From Proteobacteria bacterium UBA664 (GTDB taxonomy: Bacteria > Pseudomonadota > Gammaproteobacteria > UBA7966): a stretch of DNA of 20,078 nucleotides. Below, one piece after another: positions 6,339 through 13,541 of the stretch. The notes under the pieces were generated by a model. The model searched no databases, was not told the origin of the DNA, and saw nothing but the letters and a program-made list of their open reading frames with translations. The translations under genes were made by a program, and so were the position numbers. Positions within the stretch are counted from its first letter, which is position 1, and each line of letters opens with the position of its first letter. The stretch lies in contig DBNU01000107.1 of assembly GCA_002299125.1 (NCBI GenBank), forward strand, positions 1 to 20,078, in the 5' to 3' direction.

Positions 6339-7300
6339 GTCTCTTCTGGAATCTCTGGATTATCGTGCCGACCATCGGCGGCCTGCTGGCCTGCCTGTGG
6401 ATCATGAACTGGCTCACGAACACTCCCGCCCAGCCGGGCGAGAAGGTCGAGACCATGGGTCATGTCTGGGACGAAAACCTGGAGGAGTACAACAATCCCC
6501 TCCCTCGCTGGTGGCTGAACCTCTTTTACATCACGATTTTCTTCGCTTTCGGCTATCTGCTCCTCTACCCGGGCCTGGGAGGCTTCGGTGGACTGCTCGG
6601 CTGGAGCGCATCTGGCGCCTGGAAGCAGGAGATGCAGGCGGCCGAGACCAGATACGGGCCCATCTTCGAGAAGTTCCTCGCCACGCCCATCGAGACCTTG
6701 GCGGCTGACGAAGACGCCCGCCGCGCCGGAGAGCGTCTCTACGCCAGTTACTGCGCTACCTGCCACGGCTCCGATGCGCGTGGCGTGCGCGGCTTCCCCA
6801 ACCTGCGGGATCACGACTGGCTCTGGGGCGGCGAGCCCGCAGCCATCGTCAAGACGATTCAGGAAGGCCGGCAGGGGATGATGCCTGCCTGGTCTGAAAT
6901 CCTCGATGAGCAGCAGATTGCAGACGTCGTCACCCACGTGCTCAGGATCTCCGGGGCGGACACCGATCCCGTCGCCGCCGCGCGCGGCGAGGCGGTCTAC
7001 GCCCAGAACTGCGCCGCCTGCCACGGAGCCGAAGGCAAGGGCATGGCGGCGCTGGGCGCTCCGAATCTCACCGACGAGATCTGGCTGTATGGCGGCAGCA
7101 GCGCGCGCATCACGGAGACCATCGTCAAGGGGCGCATGGGCCGCATGCCCGCCTGGGGCGAGTTCCTCGGCCCCGCCAAAGTCCACGTGGTCTCGGCCTA
7201 CGTCTGGAGTCTCTCGAACGAGGCCGCAGCCGAAGGACACGCCGCGGCGGCCGTTGCCCCGACCTCCGGTCTGGCCGCTGGCGGGTCCGATACTCACTGA
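6326..7300 (+). CDS. ccoP: CcoP, diheme subunit III of cbb3-type cytochrome c oxidase
   Basis: This 324-residue membrane-bound diheme cytochrome c passes electrons to CcoO/CcoN on the periplasmic side. There are two N-terminal helices (about 6-30 and 62-86) joined by the family segment HVWDENLEEYNNPLPRWW. Two cytochrome c domains follow, with CATCH (143-147) and CAACH (229-233) and likely axial methionines in GMMPAW (185/186) and GRMPAW (274). A hydrophilic Ala-rich tail closes the protein. The ATG at 6326 (MGDMSLFWNLW) is chosen because the protein then begins as CcoP normally does; the longer in-frame sequence back to 6125 is not family-like. The Shine-Dalgarno sequence is weak (GAGGCGAG). 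ccoN, ccoO and ccoQ, which normally precede it, are absent, while ccoG and ccoH follow. Confidence 0.95.
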   Translation: MGDMSLFWNLWIIVPTIGGLLACLWIMNWLTNTPAQPGEKVETMGHVWDENLEEYNNPLPRWWLNLFYITIFFAFGYLLLYPGLGGFGGLLGWSASGAWKQEMQAAETRYGPIFEKFLATPIETLAADEDARRAGERLYASYCATCHGSDARGVRGFPNLRDHDWLWGGEPAAIVKTIQEGRQGMMPAWSEILDEQQIADVVTHVLRISGADTDPVAAARGEAVYAQNCAACHGAEGKGMAALGAPNLTDEIWLYGGSSARITETIVKGRMGRMPAWGEFLGPAKVHVVSAYVWSLSNEAAAEGHAAAAVAPTSGLAAGGSDTH

Positions 7301-7683
7301 GGCGACTCAACAAGCTCGGGGCATCCGCAGCCAGGCCATCGGCGACTGCGAATGCCCCGATGGCAGCAGCCGCCATCCTTACTGGCGGGCAGCGAATCAT
7401 CCCGCGCCGGGCACCAATCGCGACTCGGGTCTACGCTGCCGCAGCGCCTATACTCGGATGCCCGTCAGTCGGTAACCGAAGCCGGCGTGTCAGAGCTTAC
7501 CCCGAGTCAGCGCGGCCACCGGATTTCTGCCGAGCGATGGGATCTGCCCCGGGGCCGCACACTCAGTCTGACTGCGGGCGGCCGCAGGAAGCCGGGAAAC
7601 ACGAAAAGACCGGGCGCGGATCGCTCCCTGCCGAAATCCAGGGGTGCAGCAGAGCTTTCGTCTCGCACGCTGAGGCCGTATCC
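7301..7683 (+). other. 383-base ccoP-ccoG gap without a recognisable gene
   Basis: ccoG usually follows ccoP closely, so this gap is long. It holds a strong hairpin (7317-7359) and a -10-like TATACT at 7449-7454 without a good -35. The ccoG frame is open back to 7360, but the translation of this part does not resemble CcoG. No FNR box was seen. Confidence 0.5.
7317..7359 (+). other. Hairpin in the ccoP 3' untranslated region
   Basis: CGGGGCATCCGCAG (7317-7330) pairs with CTGCGAATGCCCCG (7346-7359), 13 of 14 positions complementary, around a 15-base loop. It begins 16 bases after the ccoP stop. No U-tract follows, so it may be an RNA-stability or attenuation element between ccoP and ccoG rather than a simple terminator. 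Confidence 0.55.
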
Positions 7684-9123
7684 ATGTCCAGACCAGAACG
7701 GTCGCCAGACTTGCCGGCAGAGCCCCCGACGACAACCGAAGTCCCCTTCGATGTCGTTCAGCAGTCGCTCTACGAGTCACGCCAGAAGGTTTACCCGCGG
7801 CAGGTGCACGGGCGCTTTGCCTACCTGCGCATCACATCCGTGCTGCTGCTGCTCGGCATTTACTACCTGTTGCCCTGGGTGCCATGGGGTGAGCGCCAGG
7901 CTGTCCTTTTCGACCTTCCCGACCGCAAGTTCTACCTCTTCGGTCTCGTCCTCTGGCCGCAGGACTTCCTGTTCCTCACCGGCCTCCTGATCTTCGCAGC
8001 ACTCTCGCTTTTCTTTTTCACCACCCTCGCCGGACGCCTGTGGTGCGGTTATGCCTGTCCGCAGTCCGTCTGGACGGAAACCTTCCTGTGGATGGAGCGT
8101 CTGGTCGAGGGCGATCGCATGGCCCAGATGAAGCTTGCCCGTGCACCGATGTCGCTCGGCAAGGCGCGCATCATCGCCACCAAGCAGTTTCTCTGGGTGA
8201 GTTTCTCGCTGTGGACGGGCTTTACCTTCGTTGGTTACTTCACGCCCGTGCATGAACTGGGCGCTGGCGTGATGACTCTCTCCCTGGGTCACTGGGAGAC
8301 CTTCTGGTTCCTCTTCTACGCCTTCGCCACCTATGGCAACGCCGGCTTCATGCGCGAACAGGTGTGCAAGTACATGTGCCCCTATGCGCGCTTCCAGAGC
8401 GCGATGCTGGACGCCGACTCACTCGTCATTTCCTACGATGCGAAGCGCGGCGAACCGCGTGGACGGCGGCGGGCCGGCAGTGATGCGAAGGCCCAGGGGC
8501 TCGGCGATTGCATCAATTGCAGCATGTGCGTGCAGGTATGCCCGACGGGCATCGACATCCGCGACGGGCTGCAGGTGGAGTGCATCGGCTGCTCTGCCTG
8601 TGTCGACGCCTGCGATCAGGTCATGGACCGCATTGGCAGCCCACGCGGGCTCGTCCGCTACACCACACAAAACGCCCTGGATGGCAAGCCGAGCCGCGTG
8701 CTGCGCCCGCGGGTATTCATCTACGCCGGCGTGCTGTCCGTCCTGCTCGGTTCAATCGTCTACGGGCTTGCCACCCGCGTACCGTTCGCTGTGGACGTCA
8801 TCCGTGATCGCAACCAGCTCTACCGCGAAGTCGGCCGCGATCAAGTGGAGAACGTCTATACCTTGCGCCTGCTCAACATGAGCGAGCAACCACATGAATT
8901 CAGCATTACCTTCGAGAGCCCGCTGGCGGCCGAGATCTTCATCGACCGTGATACCGTCGACGTGCAGGCCGGCAGCGTGCGGGACATCCCCGTGCGGCTG
9001 CGTGCGCGAGTGGACGCGATCAAGGAGCGCAGCACCCGGGTAGATTTCATTGTCCAGGCGACGGATGACGCCAGCATCCGGGCCGTGGAAGACGCCCGCT
9101 TCCTCGGTCCGACACCCCCCTGA
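7684..9123 (+). CDS. ccoG: CcoG (FixG/RdxA-like), membrane ferredoxin for cbb3 oxidase maturation
   Basis: This 479-residue inner-membrane iron-sulfur protein acts in cbb3 oxidase biogenesis; the family has been linked to cupric reductase activity. N-terminal helices lie at about 46-64, 90-113, 165-186 and 205-222. Conserved segments are RLWCGYACPQSVWTE (121-125 CGYAC) and QVCKYMCPYARFQSAM. Two [4Fe-4S] motifs follow, with Cys276/279/282/286 and Cys300/303/306/310. A further helix (about 342-362) and a periplasmic immunoglobulin-like IG_CcoG domain form the C-terminus. The ATG at 7684 is preferred to the in-frame start at 7360 because the family begins near here (LYESRQKVYPRQVHGRF). The Shine-Dalgarno sequence is weak (TGAGG). 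It stands between ccoP and ccoH in the usual order. Confidence 0.95.
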   Translation: MSRPERSPDLPAEPPTTTEVPFDVVQQSLYESRQKVYPRQVHGRFAYLRITSVLLLLGIYYLLPWVPWGERQAVLFDLPDRKFYLFGLVLWPQDFLFLTGLLIFAALSLFFFTTLAGRLWCGYACPQSVWTETFLWMERLVEGDRMAQMKLARAPMSLGKARIIATKQFLWVSFSLWTGFTFVGYFTPVHELGAGVMTLSLGHWETFWFLFYAFATYGNAGFMREQVCKYMCPYARFQSAMLDADSLVISYDAKRGEPRGRRRAGSDAKAQGLGDCINCSMCVQVCPTGIDIRDGLQVECIGCSACVDACDQVMDRIGSPRGLVRYTTQNALDGKPSRVLRPRVFIYAGVLSVLLGSIVYGLATRVPFAVDVIRDRNQLYREVGRDQVENVYTLRLLNMSEQPHEFSITFESPLAAEIFIDRDTVDVQAGSVRDIPVRLRARVDAIKERSTRVDFIVQATDDASIRAVEDARFLGPTPP

Positions 9124-9158
9124 ATCCGACCCGCGCGACTTGTCACCCTGAAGTAACC

Positions 9159-9221
9159 ATGAGCGACAAGGCTCATCCGCTCGATCCCCGGCTCACGACA
9201 TGCAAAGGATCCTCGTCATGA
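9159..9221 (+). CDS. Possible 20-residue upstream ORF overlapping the ccoH start
   Basis: An ATG at 9159 opens a short frame (MSDKAHPLDPRLTTCKGSSS) whose TGA overlaps the ccoH ATG as ATGA. It has no clear Shine-Dalgarno and no recognised family. Translational coupling to ccoH is possible, but chance is equally likely. Confidence 0.2.
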   Translation: MSDKAHPLDPRLTTCKGSSS

Positions 9222-9697
9222 CACAGCCCCCCGTCGGCGCAGCACCACAAAGACGCTGGTATCGCGAGCCCTTCGTATGGCTCTGCATCACCCCCCCCCT
9301 CACCGCCGTACTCGCCGGTATCGTCACCACGATCATCGCGGTACAGGGCTTCGACGGCGTGGTCATCGACGACTACTACAAGAAAGGGCTGGCCATCAAT
9401 CGCGTGATCGAGCGGGATCAGCGGGCTGCAGCCATGGGGCTCTCAGCCCGTTTCGACTACGACCACACGGTTCGCACGCTGACGGTACACATCGAGGCAC
9501 CCGATCCGGAGTCACTGCCCGCCACGCTGGTGGCGCGACTGCTGCACGCGACGCGCGGAGGTTTCGACCATCAGGTTACCCTCGAACGCACGCCCGCCGG
9601 CACTTGGTTCGCGCCCGAGCCGCCGCTCGCCCGGGGCCATTATCACGTGCAGGTCGAAGAGGCCGACTGGCGACTCACCGGGGATATCTACGAGTAG
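9218..9697 (+). CDS. ccoH: CcoH (FixH family), cbb3 oxidase assembly protein
   Basis: This 159-residue protein has a single N-terminal membrane helix (about 19-42: FVWLCITPPLTAVLAGIVTT) followed by a periplasmic domain beginning with VVIDDYYKKGLAINRVIERD, the hallmark of FixH/CcoH. CcoH is a single-span protein that stabilises early cbb3 oxidase assembly complexes and interacts with CcoP/CcoN. The start at 9218 is chosen over 9200 because AAGGA lies eight bases before it. It follows ccoG by 94 bases. In most genomes ccoI-ccoS comes next, but here those genes are at the other end of the cluster and pgeF is convergent. Confidence 0.9.
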   Translation: MTQPPVGAAPQRRWYREPFVWLCITPPLTAVLAGIVTTIIAVQGFDGVVIDDYYKKGLAINRVIERDQRAAAMGLSARFDYDHTVRTLTVHIEAPDPESLPATLVARLLHATRGGFDHQVTLERTPAGTWFAPEPPLARGHYHVQVEEADWRLTGDIYE

Positions 9698-9715
9698 GCT
9701 GCGGCGCCTTGACTC

Positions 9716-9734
9716 CACCGCATGACCTGCGGTG
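9716..9734. terminator. Hairpin between convergent ccoH and pgeF
   Basis: CACCGCA-TGACC-TGCGGTG is a perfect 7-base stem with a 5-base loop, centred in the 49-base gap between two convergent genes. There is no T-tract. The position suggests a bidirectional terminator. Confidence 0.5.
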
Positions 9735-9746
9735 TCGCTCCCGCAT

Positions 9747-10547
9747 TCATCGTGCGCCCAGCCACACCAGGGTGGCCATGCGTCCAGTGGCGGTGCCGTC
9801 CCGCCGGTAGGAGTAAAACTCGCCAGTCTCGCTCGCGGTACAGCGACCACCGCCATGTACGCGGGTCACGCCAGCCGCCGCCAGCCGCTGGCGGGCCAGC
9901 AGGTAGAGGTCGCACAACCAGTGGCCAGGACGGCTGGCGGTGAACGCGGCCTCGGCCGCAGGATCCACTCGCCGGAAGGCCTCGCGTACCGGCGCGTCGA
10001 CCTCGAAGCAGGAAGGGCCGATGGCCGGACCGAGCCAGGCCAGCAGCCGCTCCGGGGGCCCAGGCCAGGCGCACACACCAGCCTCCAGCACCCCGGTCGC
10101 GAGCCCACGCCAGCCGGCGTGCAACGCGGCTACCCAGCGACCGTCCTCACTTGCCAACAACACGGGCAGGCAATCGGCCGTCAGTACTACGGCGACCCGA
10201 TCAGCGCGGGCGGTGCAGGCACCATCGGCAGACACGGCAGGCCCATCCAGCCCATCCAGCCCATCCAGCCCATCCAGAGACAGGACCCGCGTACCGTGCA
10301 CCTGCGCGAGCCAGGTCGGTGGTGCAGGCAGGGCCAGCGCCGCGGTCAGCGCGACACGGTTCGAGGCGACCGCCCGTTCATCGTCTCCCACGTGGGTCGC
10401 CAGGTTCAGGCGTTGCCAGGGCCCTTCACTCACACCCCCCGGCCAGCCCCTGCGGGTAGTGCCACCGCGCACACCGGGCGGCGCGGGCCAGTCTGCCGGC
10501 AACCAGAGTCGTTCGTGGGATGCCGACTCACTGCCCCCTGCCGTCAT
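9747..10547 (-). CDS. pgeF: PgeF (YfiH), peptidoglycan editing factor / multicopper polyphenol oxidase family
   Basis: This 266-residue protein belongs to the YfiH/laccase-domain family. In E. coli PgeF removes wrongly incorporated L-Ser from UDP-MurNAc peptides; other members were reported as purine-nucleoside-processing enzymes. The metal-binding set is present: His84 (LAQVHGTRV), Cys126 (LTADCLPVLL) and His143 (AALHAGWRGL), then IGPSCFEV. Residues 91-102 form four LDG units in a loop, encoded by a 9-base tandem repeat. The ATG at 10547 lies 9 bases after the rluD stop, the same rluD-pgeF order as in E. coli. The Shine-Dalgarno is weak, consistent with coupling to rluD. Confidence 0.92.
   Translation of the reverse strand: MTAGGSESASHERLWLPADWPAPPGVRGGTTRRGWPGGVSEGPWQRLNLATHVGDDERAVASNRVALTAALALPAPPTWLAQVHGTRVLSLDGLDGLDGLDGPAVSADGACTARADRVAVVLTADCLPVLLASEDGRWVAALHAGWRGLATGVLEAGVCAWPGPPERLLAWLGPAIGPSCFEVDAPVREAFRRVDPAAEAAFTASRPGHWLCDLYLLARQRLAAAGVTRVHGGGRCTASETGEFYSYRRDGTATGRMATLVWLGAR
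10242..10277. repeat. Four exact tandem copies of CCCATCCAG inside pgeF
   Basis: Four perfect 9-base copies encode LDG four times on the minus strand. The unit length is a multiple of three, so gain or loss of copies would change loop length without a frameshift. Confidence 0.95.
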
Positions 10548-10556
10548 CGGTGGATT

Positions 10557-11513
10557 TCACTCACCCGCCGGACTCTCGGCGCGCAGCAGGGCAACCAACG
10601 CCGCAAAGTCCGCTGGCGGGCGCGCACGAAAGACGAGGGTCTCACGCTGAGTGGGATGTACCAGTGTCAGGGTCTCCGCATGCAACGCCTGACGGCCAAA
10701 GCTGGCGAGACCGGCACGCAGTTCGGGCGAGACACCAGCGGGCGGACGCGGGCGACCGCCGTAGAGCGGATCGCCCACGATGGGATAGCCGACAGCGGCC
10801 AGATGCACGCGGATCTGGTGGGTGCGACCGGTCTCGAGCCGGCAACGCAGACGCGTGTGGTGACCGAAGCGCTCCAACACCCGGAAATGCGTGATGGCGG
10901 CCCGCCCACCCTCCACCACGGCCATGCGCGTGCGGTGGTGTGGGTGGCGACCGATCGGGGCCTCGACCGTGCCGCCCGCCACGAGCACCCCGCGCACCAC
11001 GGCCTGGTACTCGCGCCCGATGCGTCGCTTGGCAAGCTGGCGCACGAGCAGGGTATGGGCCGGTCGACTGCGGGCGACCATCATCACACCGGAGGTGTCC
11101 TTGTCCAGCCGATGTACGATCCCGGCGCGCGGCAAGGTCGCCAGATCGGGAAAGTGGTGCAGCAGTGCATTGACCAGGGTGCCACTCCGATTGCCGACGG
11201 CCGGGTGCACAACCAGCCCGGCGGGTTTGTCGATGACGATGAGGTCTGCGTCGGCGTGCAGCACGTCGAGTGCGATGGGCTCAGGCAGCCACTCCCCCGG
11301 CTTGGCCGCCTCGGCCCGCACGGCCACCGCCTCGCCGCCCTTGAGGCGCTCGCTGGGACGCGGAACCCGCCCGACGATCGTCACGGCCCCGGCCAGGATC
11401 CACTCCTTCACCAGGCTGCGCGAGTACTCTGGCATCAGCGCGGCCAGTGCCTGATCGAGACGCATCCCGGCGAGTTCGGGCTCGATGAGGAAATCGCGAC
11501 TGACGTCACTCAC
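10557..11513 (-). CDS. rluD: RluD, 23S rRNA pseudouridine synthase (1911/1915/1917)
   Basis: This protein of about 318 residues modifies uridines in helix 69 of 23S rRNA. It has an N-terminal S4 RNA-binding domain (about 17-75: RLDQALAALMPEYSRSLVKEWI) and a RluA-type catalytic domain with GIVHRLDKDTSG; the catalytic Asp is 137 counting from the GTG. LETGRTHQIRVHLA and VGDPLYGG are also typical. The GTG at 11513 (SDVSRDFLIEPE follows) is chosen because it gives the normal RluD N-terminus and has GCGAGG upstream; the frame is open back to 11606 without family likeness. It is divergent from bamD and precedes pgeF, a conserved gammaproteobacterial arrangement (E. coli bamD/rluD/pgeF). Confidence 0.93.
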   Translation of the reverse strand: MSDVSRDFLIEPELAGMRLDQALAALMPEYSRSLVKEWILAGAVTIVGRVPRPSERLKGGEAVAVRAEAAKPGEWLPEPIALDVLHADADLIVIDKPAGLVVHPAVGNRSGTLVNALLHHFPDLATLPRAGIVHRLDKDTSGVMMVARSRPAHTLLVRQLAKRRIGREYQAVVRGVLVAGGTVEAPIGRHPHHRTRMAVVEGGRAAITHFRVLERFGHHTRLRCRLETGRTHQIRVHLAAVGYPIVGDPLYGGRPRPPAGVSPELRAGLASFGRQALHAETLTLVHPTQRETLVFRARPPADFAALVALLRAESPAGE

Positions 11514-11659
11514 CGCGGTCGTGCCTCGCCCTGCCCATACACAAGGACCTGCCTCCCGGGCCGACGCCGCGCCGGGCGGGTTCCGCGACCGGCCTCTGCC
11601 GGGCACTTGCAGAGGATTACACTGTCCATTCGGCGGACTGGCCTCGAGGGTTGAGCAAC

Positions 11660-12439
11660 ATGCTGAGAATCATTGGTTTGTGTGCGGTGCTGTTGCTGGC
11701 GGGTTGCTCGATGTTCACCACGAAGGACGATGACGAAACCTCGACGATGAGCGAGGAGCGTCTGTTCAACGAGGCGCGCAGCCGTTTGAACTCCGGCTAC
11801 TGGGACGGTGCGCGAAACTACTATGAGAAACTGCAATCCCGCTTCCCCTTCGGGCCGTATTCCCAGCAGGGCATGCTGGACCTCGCCTACGCCTACTACA
11901 AGCTCGACGAGGCGGCATCGACGATCGCCACCTGCGATCGCTTCCTCAAGCTACATCCGACCAGCCCGGCGGCAGACTACGCCTACTACCTGAAGGGGCT
12001 CGCCAACTTCAATGCCGGCAAGGGGCTCGTCGAACGCTTCACCCCCAACGACCCTTCGCAGCGCGATCAGGGCACAGCCTTGCGTTCCTTCCAGGATTTT
12101 GCCGAGCTGGTGCGGCGCTTTCCGGACAGCAAATACGCGCCTGATGCACAAAAGCGCATGACCTTCCTGCGCAACTTGCTGGCCCAGCACGAATTGCACG
12201 TAGCGAATTACTACATGCGCCGCGGCGCCATGGTGGCAGCCGCCAACCGAGCCAAGTACGTGGTGGAAAACTACCAGCGCACACCCGCCGTGCCTGATGC
12301 GCTTGCCGTGATGGCAAAGGCCTACAAGGTGCTCGAAATGCCGGAGCTCTCGGATGACGCACTGCGCGTGCTGGAACTGAATCATCCCGACCATCCGGGC
12401 CTTGTCGAAGTTCGTGAGGTGGTTCTCAAGCCGTCATGA
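11660..12439 (+). CDS. bamD: BamD, outer-membrane protein assembly lipoprotein
   Basis: This 259-residue TPR lipoprotein is an essential part of the BAM complex that inserts beta-barrel proteins into the outer membrane. The N-terminus MLRIIGLCAVLLLAGCS is a lipoprotein signal with lipobox LAGC, Cys16 being the lipidated residue. Five TPR units follow (about 35-250), with family segments such as LNSGYWDGARNYYEKLQSRFPFGPY and YYLKGLANF. The ATG at 11660 is preferred to a TTG at 11651 because GAGGG is correctly spaced for the ATG. It is divergent from rluD. Confidence 0.95.
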   Translation: MLRIIGLCAVLLLAGCSMFTTKDDDETSTMSEERLFNEARSRLNSGYWDGARNYYEKLQSRFPFGPYSQQGMLDLAYAYYKLDEAASTIATCDRFLKLHPTSPAADYAYYLKGLANFNAGKGLVERFTPNDPSQRDQGTALRSFQDFAELVRRFPDSKYAPDAQKRMTFLRNLLAQHELHVANYYMRRGAMVAAANRAKYVVENYQRTPAVPDALAVMAKAYKVLEMPELSDDALRVLELNHPDHPGLVEVREVVLKPS

Positions 12440-12483
12440 CCCGCGTGCAAGGCACTTCGAGAGGCCAGCGGCGGCGACCCTGA

Positions 12484-12524
12484 GCGCCCGCACAAGGCGG
12501 CACCGTTAGGCCACCGGCGGGCGC
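12484..12524. terminator. Hairpin between convergent bamD and the small unknown gene
   Basis: GCGCCCGC (12484-12491) pairs perfectly with GCGGGCGC (12517-12524) around a 25-base loop, in the 111-base gap between convergent genes. There is no T-tract. It is probably a bidirectional terminator. Confidence 0.45.
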
Positions 12525-12550
12525 GGCGGCTGCCCGCACAAAGCACGTCA

Positions 12551-12865
12551 TCAGGAGCCCACTGGGTCGGGTGATACCCCGGCGCGGGCGGTCGGCCAAG
12601 CCTCGAGGGCCAGGCCGATGAGACCCGGATGGAGCGTCGCGACGGGCTCGGTATCCCAGCCAGACCGATGCAAGGCGGCCAGCCACGGGCCGTGCTCGAG
12701 GAAACCCTCGAAATCCAGATAGCGATCGAGGAGTGTCCCCATCCCGGTGGGCACCAGCCGCACCTGCTCGGCCTCATAGCGCGCACGCAACACCGCGAGC
12801 GGCAGACTTGGCGGCAACGCGGTCCAGCGCTTCCCGAGCGGTGTGTTCTTGCGGGCCATCATCAT
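12551..12865 (-). CDS. Small protein of unknown function (104 residues)
   Basis: The family is not recognised. The protein begins MMMARKNTPLGKRW and contains the ordered-looking stretch LAVLRARYEAEQVRLVPTG followed by MGTLLDRYLDFEGFL and ALHRSGWD, rich in Leu, Arg and Trp. It looks like a compact soluble alpha-helical protein with no signal peptide and no Cys motif. The start is well defined: GGAAGGAGA lies just upstream of three consecutive ATG codons (12865, 12862, 12859). The frame is open to 13144, but the upstream part is not needed. It is convergent with bamD and divergent from the MarR-like gene at 13137. Confidence 0.65.
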   Translation of the reverse strand: MMMARKNTPLGKRWTALPPSLPLAVLRARYEAEQVRLVPTGMGTLLDRYLDFEGFLEHGPWLAALHRSGWDTEPVATLHPGLIGLALEAWPTARAGVSPDPVGS

Positions 12866-13136
12866 TCGGGTCTCCTTCCTGTGACCTGAGCTCACTGCAC
12901 TCGAATCGCCCGGCGGACGGGCCCCGAGTGGGGGCTCCATCACCCCAGGGCGGTCAGTCGGAGCGTCGGCGACGGCAGGCTCATCGGGTGAGCCCACGCG
13001 CGCGGAATCTCTCGCTCGGGAGTTCTGCGGCACACGAGGCGCACACCGCGCCCTACCCGCATCACTCTTCTTGAGAGGCTCGTCAGTGCGAGCCGCCCGC
13101 TGCCCCGATAACCCAGCAGAGGAGTAGCAGTCAGCC
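12866..13136. other. Divergent intergenic region
   Basis: 271 bases lie between the small unknown gene and the MarR-like gene, presumably holding both promoters. It contains a 6-base-stem hairpin GGCTCA-TCGGG-TGAGCC (12978-12994), a possible operator. No consensus promoter or FNR box was seen. Confidence 0.35.
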
Positions 13137-13541
13137 GTGCACACCGACCATCAGAGTGACGCCTCCCGGAACGGCCACGGCAGGCCCGCAAAGCTCGCAG
13201 CGCCAGGCCTCGGGCTGATTGAACTCGCTCGCGCACTCGGTCAAGTCCGACACGAGTTCGGTCGTGACCTGCCCTTGCAGACCCTGCGCGTCTTCATCGA
13301 CATCGCGCTCAATCCGGGTACGCACATGACGGCCACCGCCGCTCGACTCGCACTCGGCAAGTCGAGCACCTCCCGCAGCATCTCCGCGCTGACTACACAC
13401 ACCTGGCGAGGCCAACGCGGCCCAGCCCTGGTGGCGGCGCAAGACGACCCGGACGAAGGGCGCATCCGCAGACTGCACCTCACATCCCGGGGCGAGGCCC
13501 TGGCCATGCGTCTCAACGCGCCGGATCGGGACGGAAGCTAG
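13137..13541 (+). CDS. MarR-like winged-helix DNA-binding protein
   Basis: This protein of about 134 residues has a single winged-helix domain. LPLQTLRVFIDIALNPG is the first helix pair, MTATAARLALGKSSTSRSISAL fits helix-turn-helix geometry, and DDPDEGRIRRLHLTSRGEAL resembles the MarR wing (typically D-x-R-D-x-R-x-x-x-x-x-L-T-x-x-G). It is shorter than usual MarR proteins and lacks clear dimerisation helices, so it resembles small mobile-element or phage MarR-type regulators. The start is GTG at 13137; the AGAGGAG upstream is further than ideal (about 13 bases). Its TAG stop shares CTAG with the convergent WYL gene. The ligand and targets are unknown. Confidence 0.65.
   Translation: MHTDHQSDASRNGHGRPAKLAAPGLGLIELARALGQVRHEFGRDLPLQTLRVFIDIALNPGTHMTATAARLALGKSSTSRSISALTTHTWRGQRGPALVAAQDDPDEGRIRRLHLTSRGEALAMRLNAPDRDGS

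Noticed and set aside
7360..7683. N-terminal extension of ccoG back to 7360
   Set aside because: The translation is low-complexity and not CcoG-like; it also overlaps the ccoP-ccoG hairpin region.
10242..10277. Short tandem copies as a CRISPR array
   Set aside because: There are no spacers, the unit is 9 bases, and the array lies inside pgeF coding sequence.
9732..11654. 640-codon open frame on the plus strand opposite pgeF and rluD
   Set aside because: It covers two well-identified genes on the other strand and has an unnatural His/Gln/Arg/Gly-rich composition.
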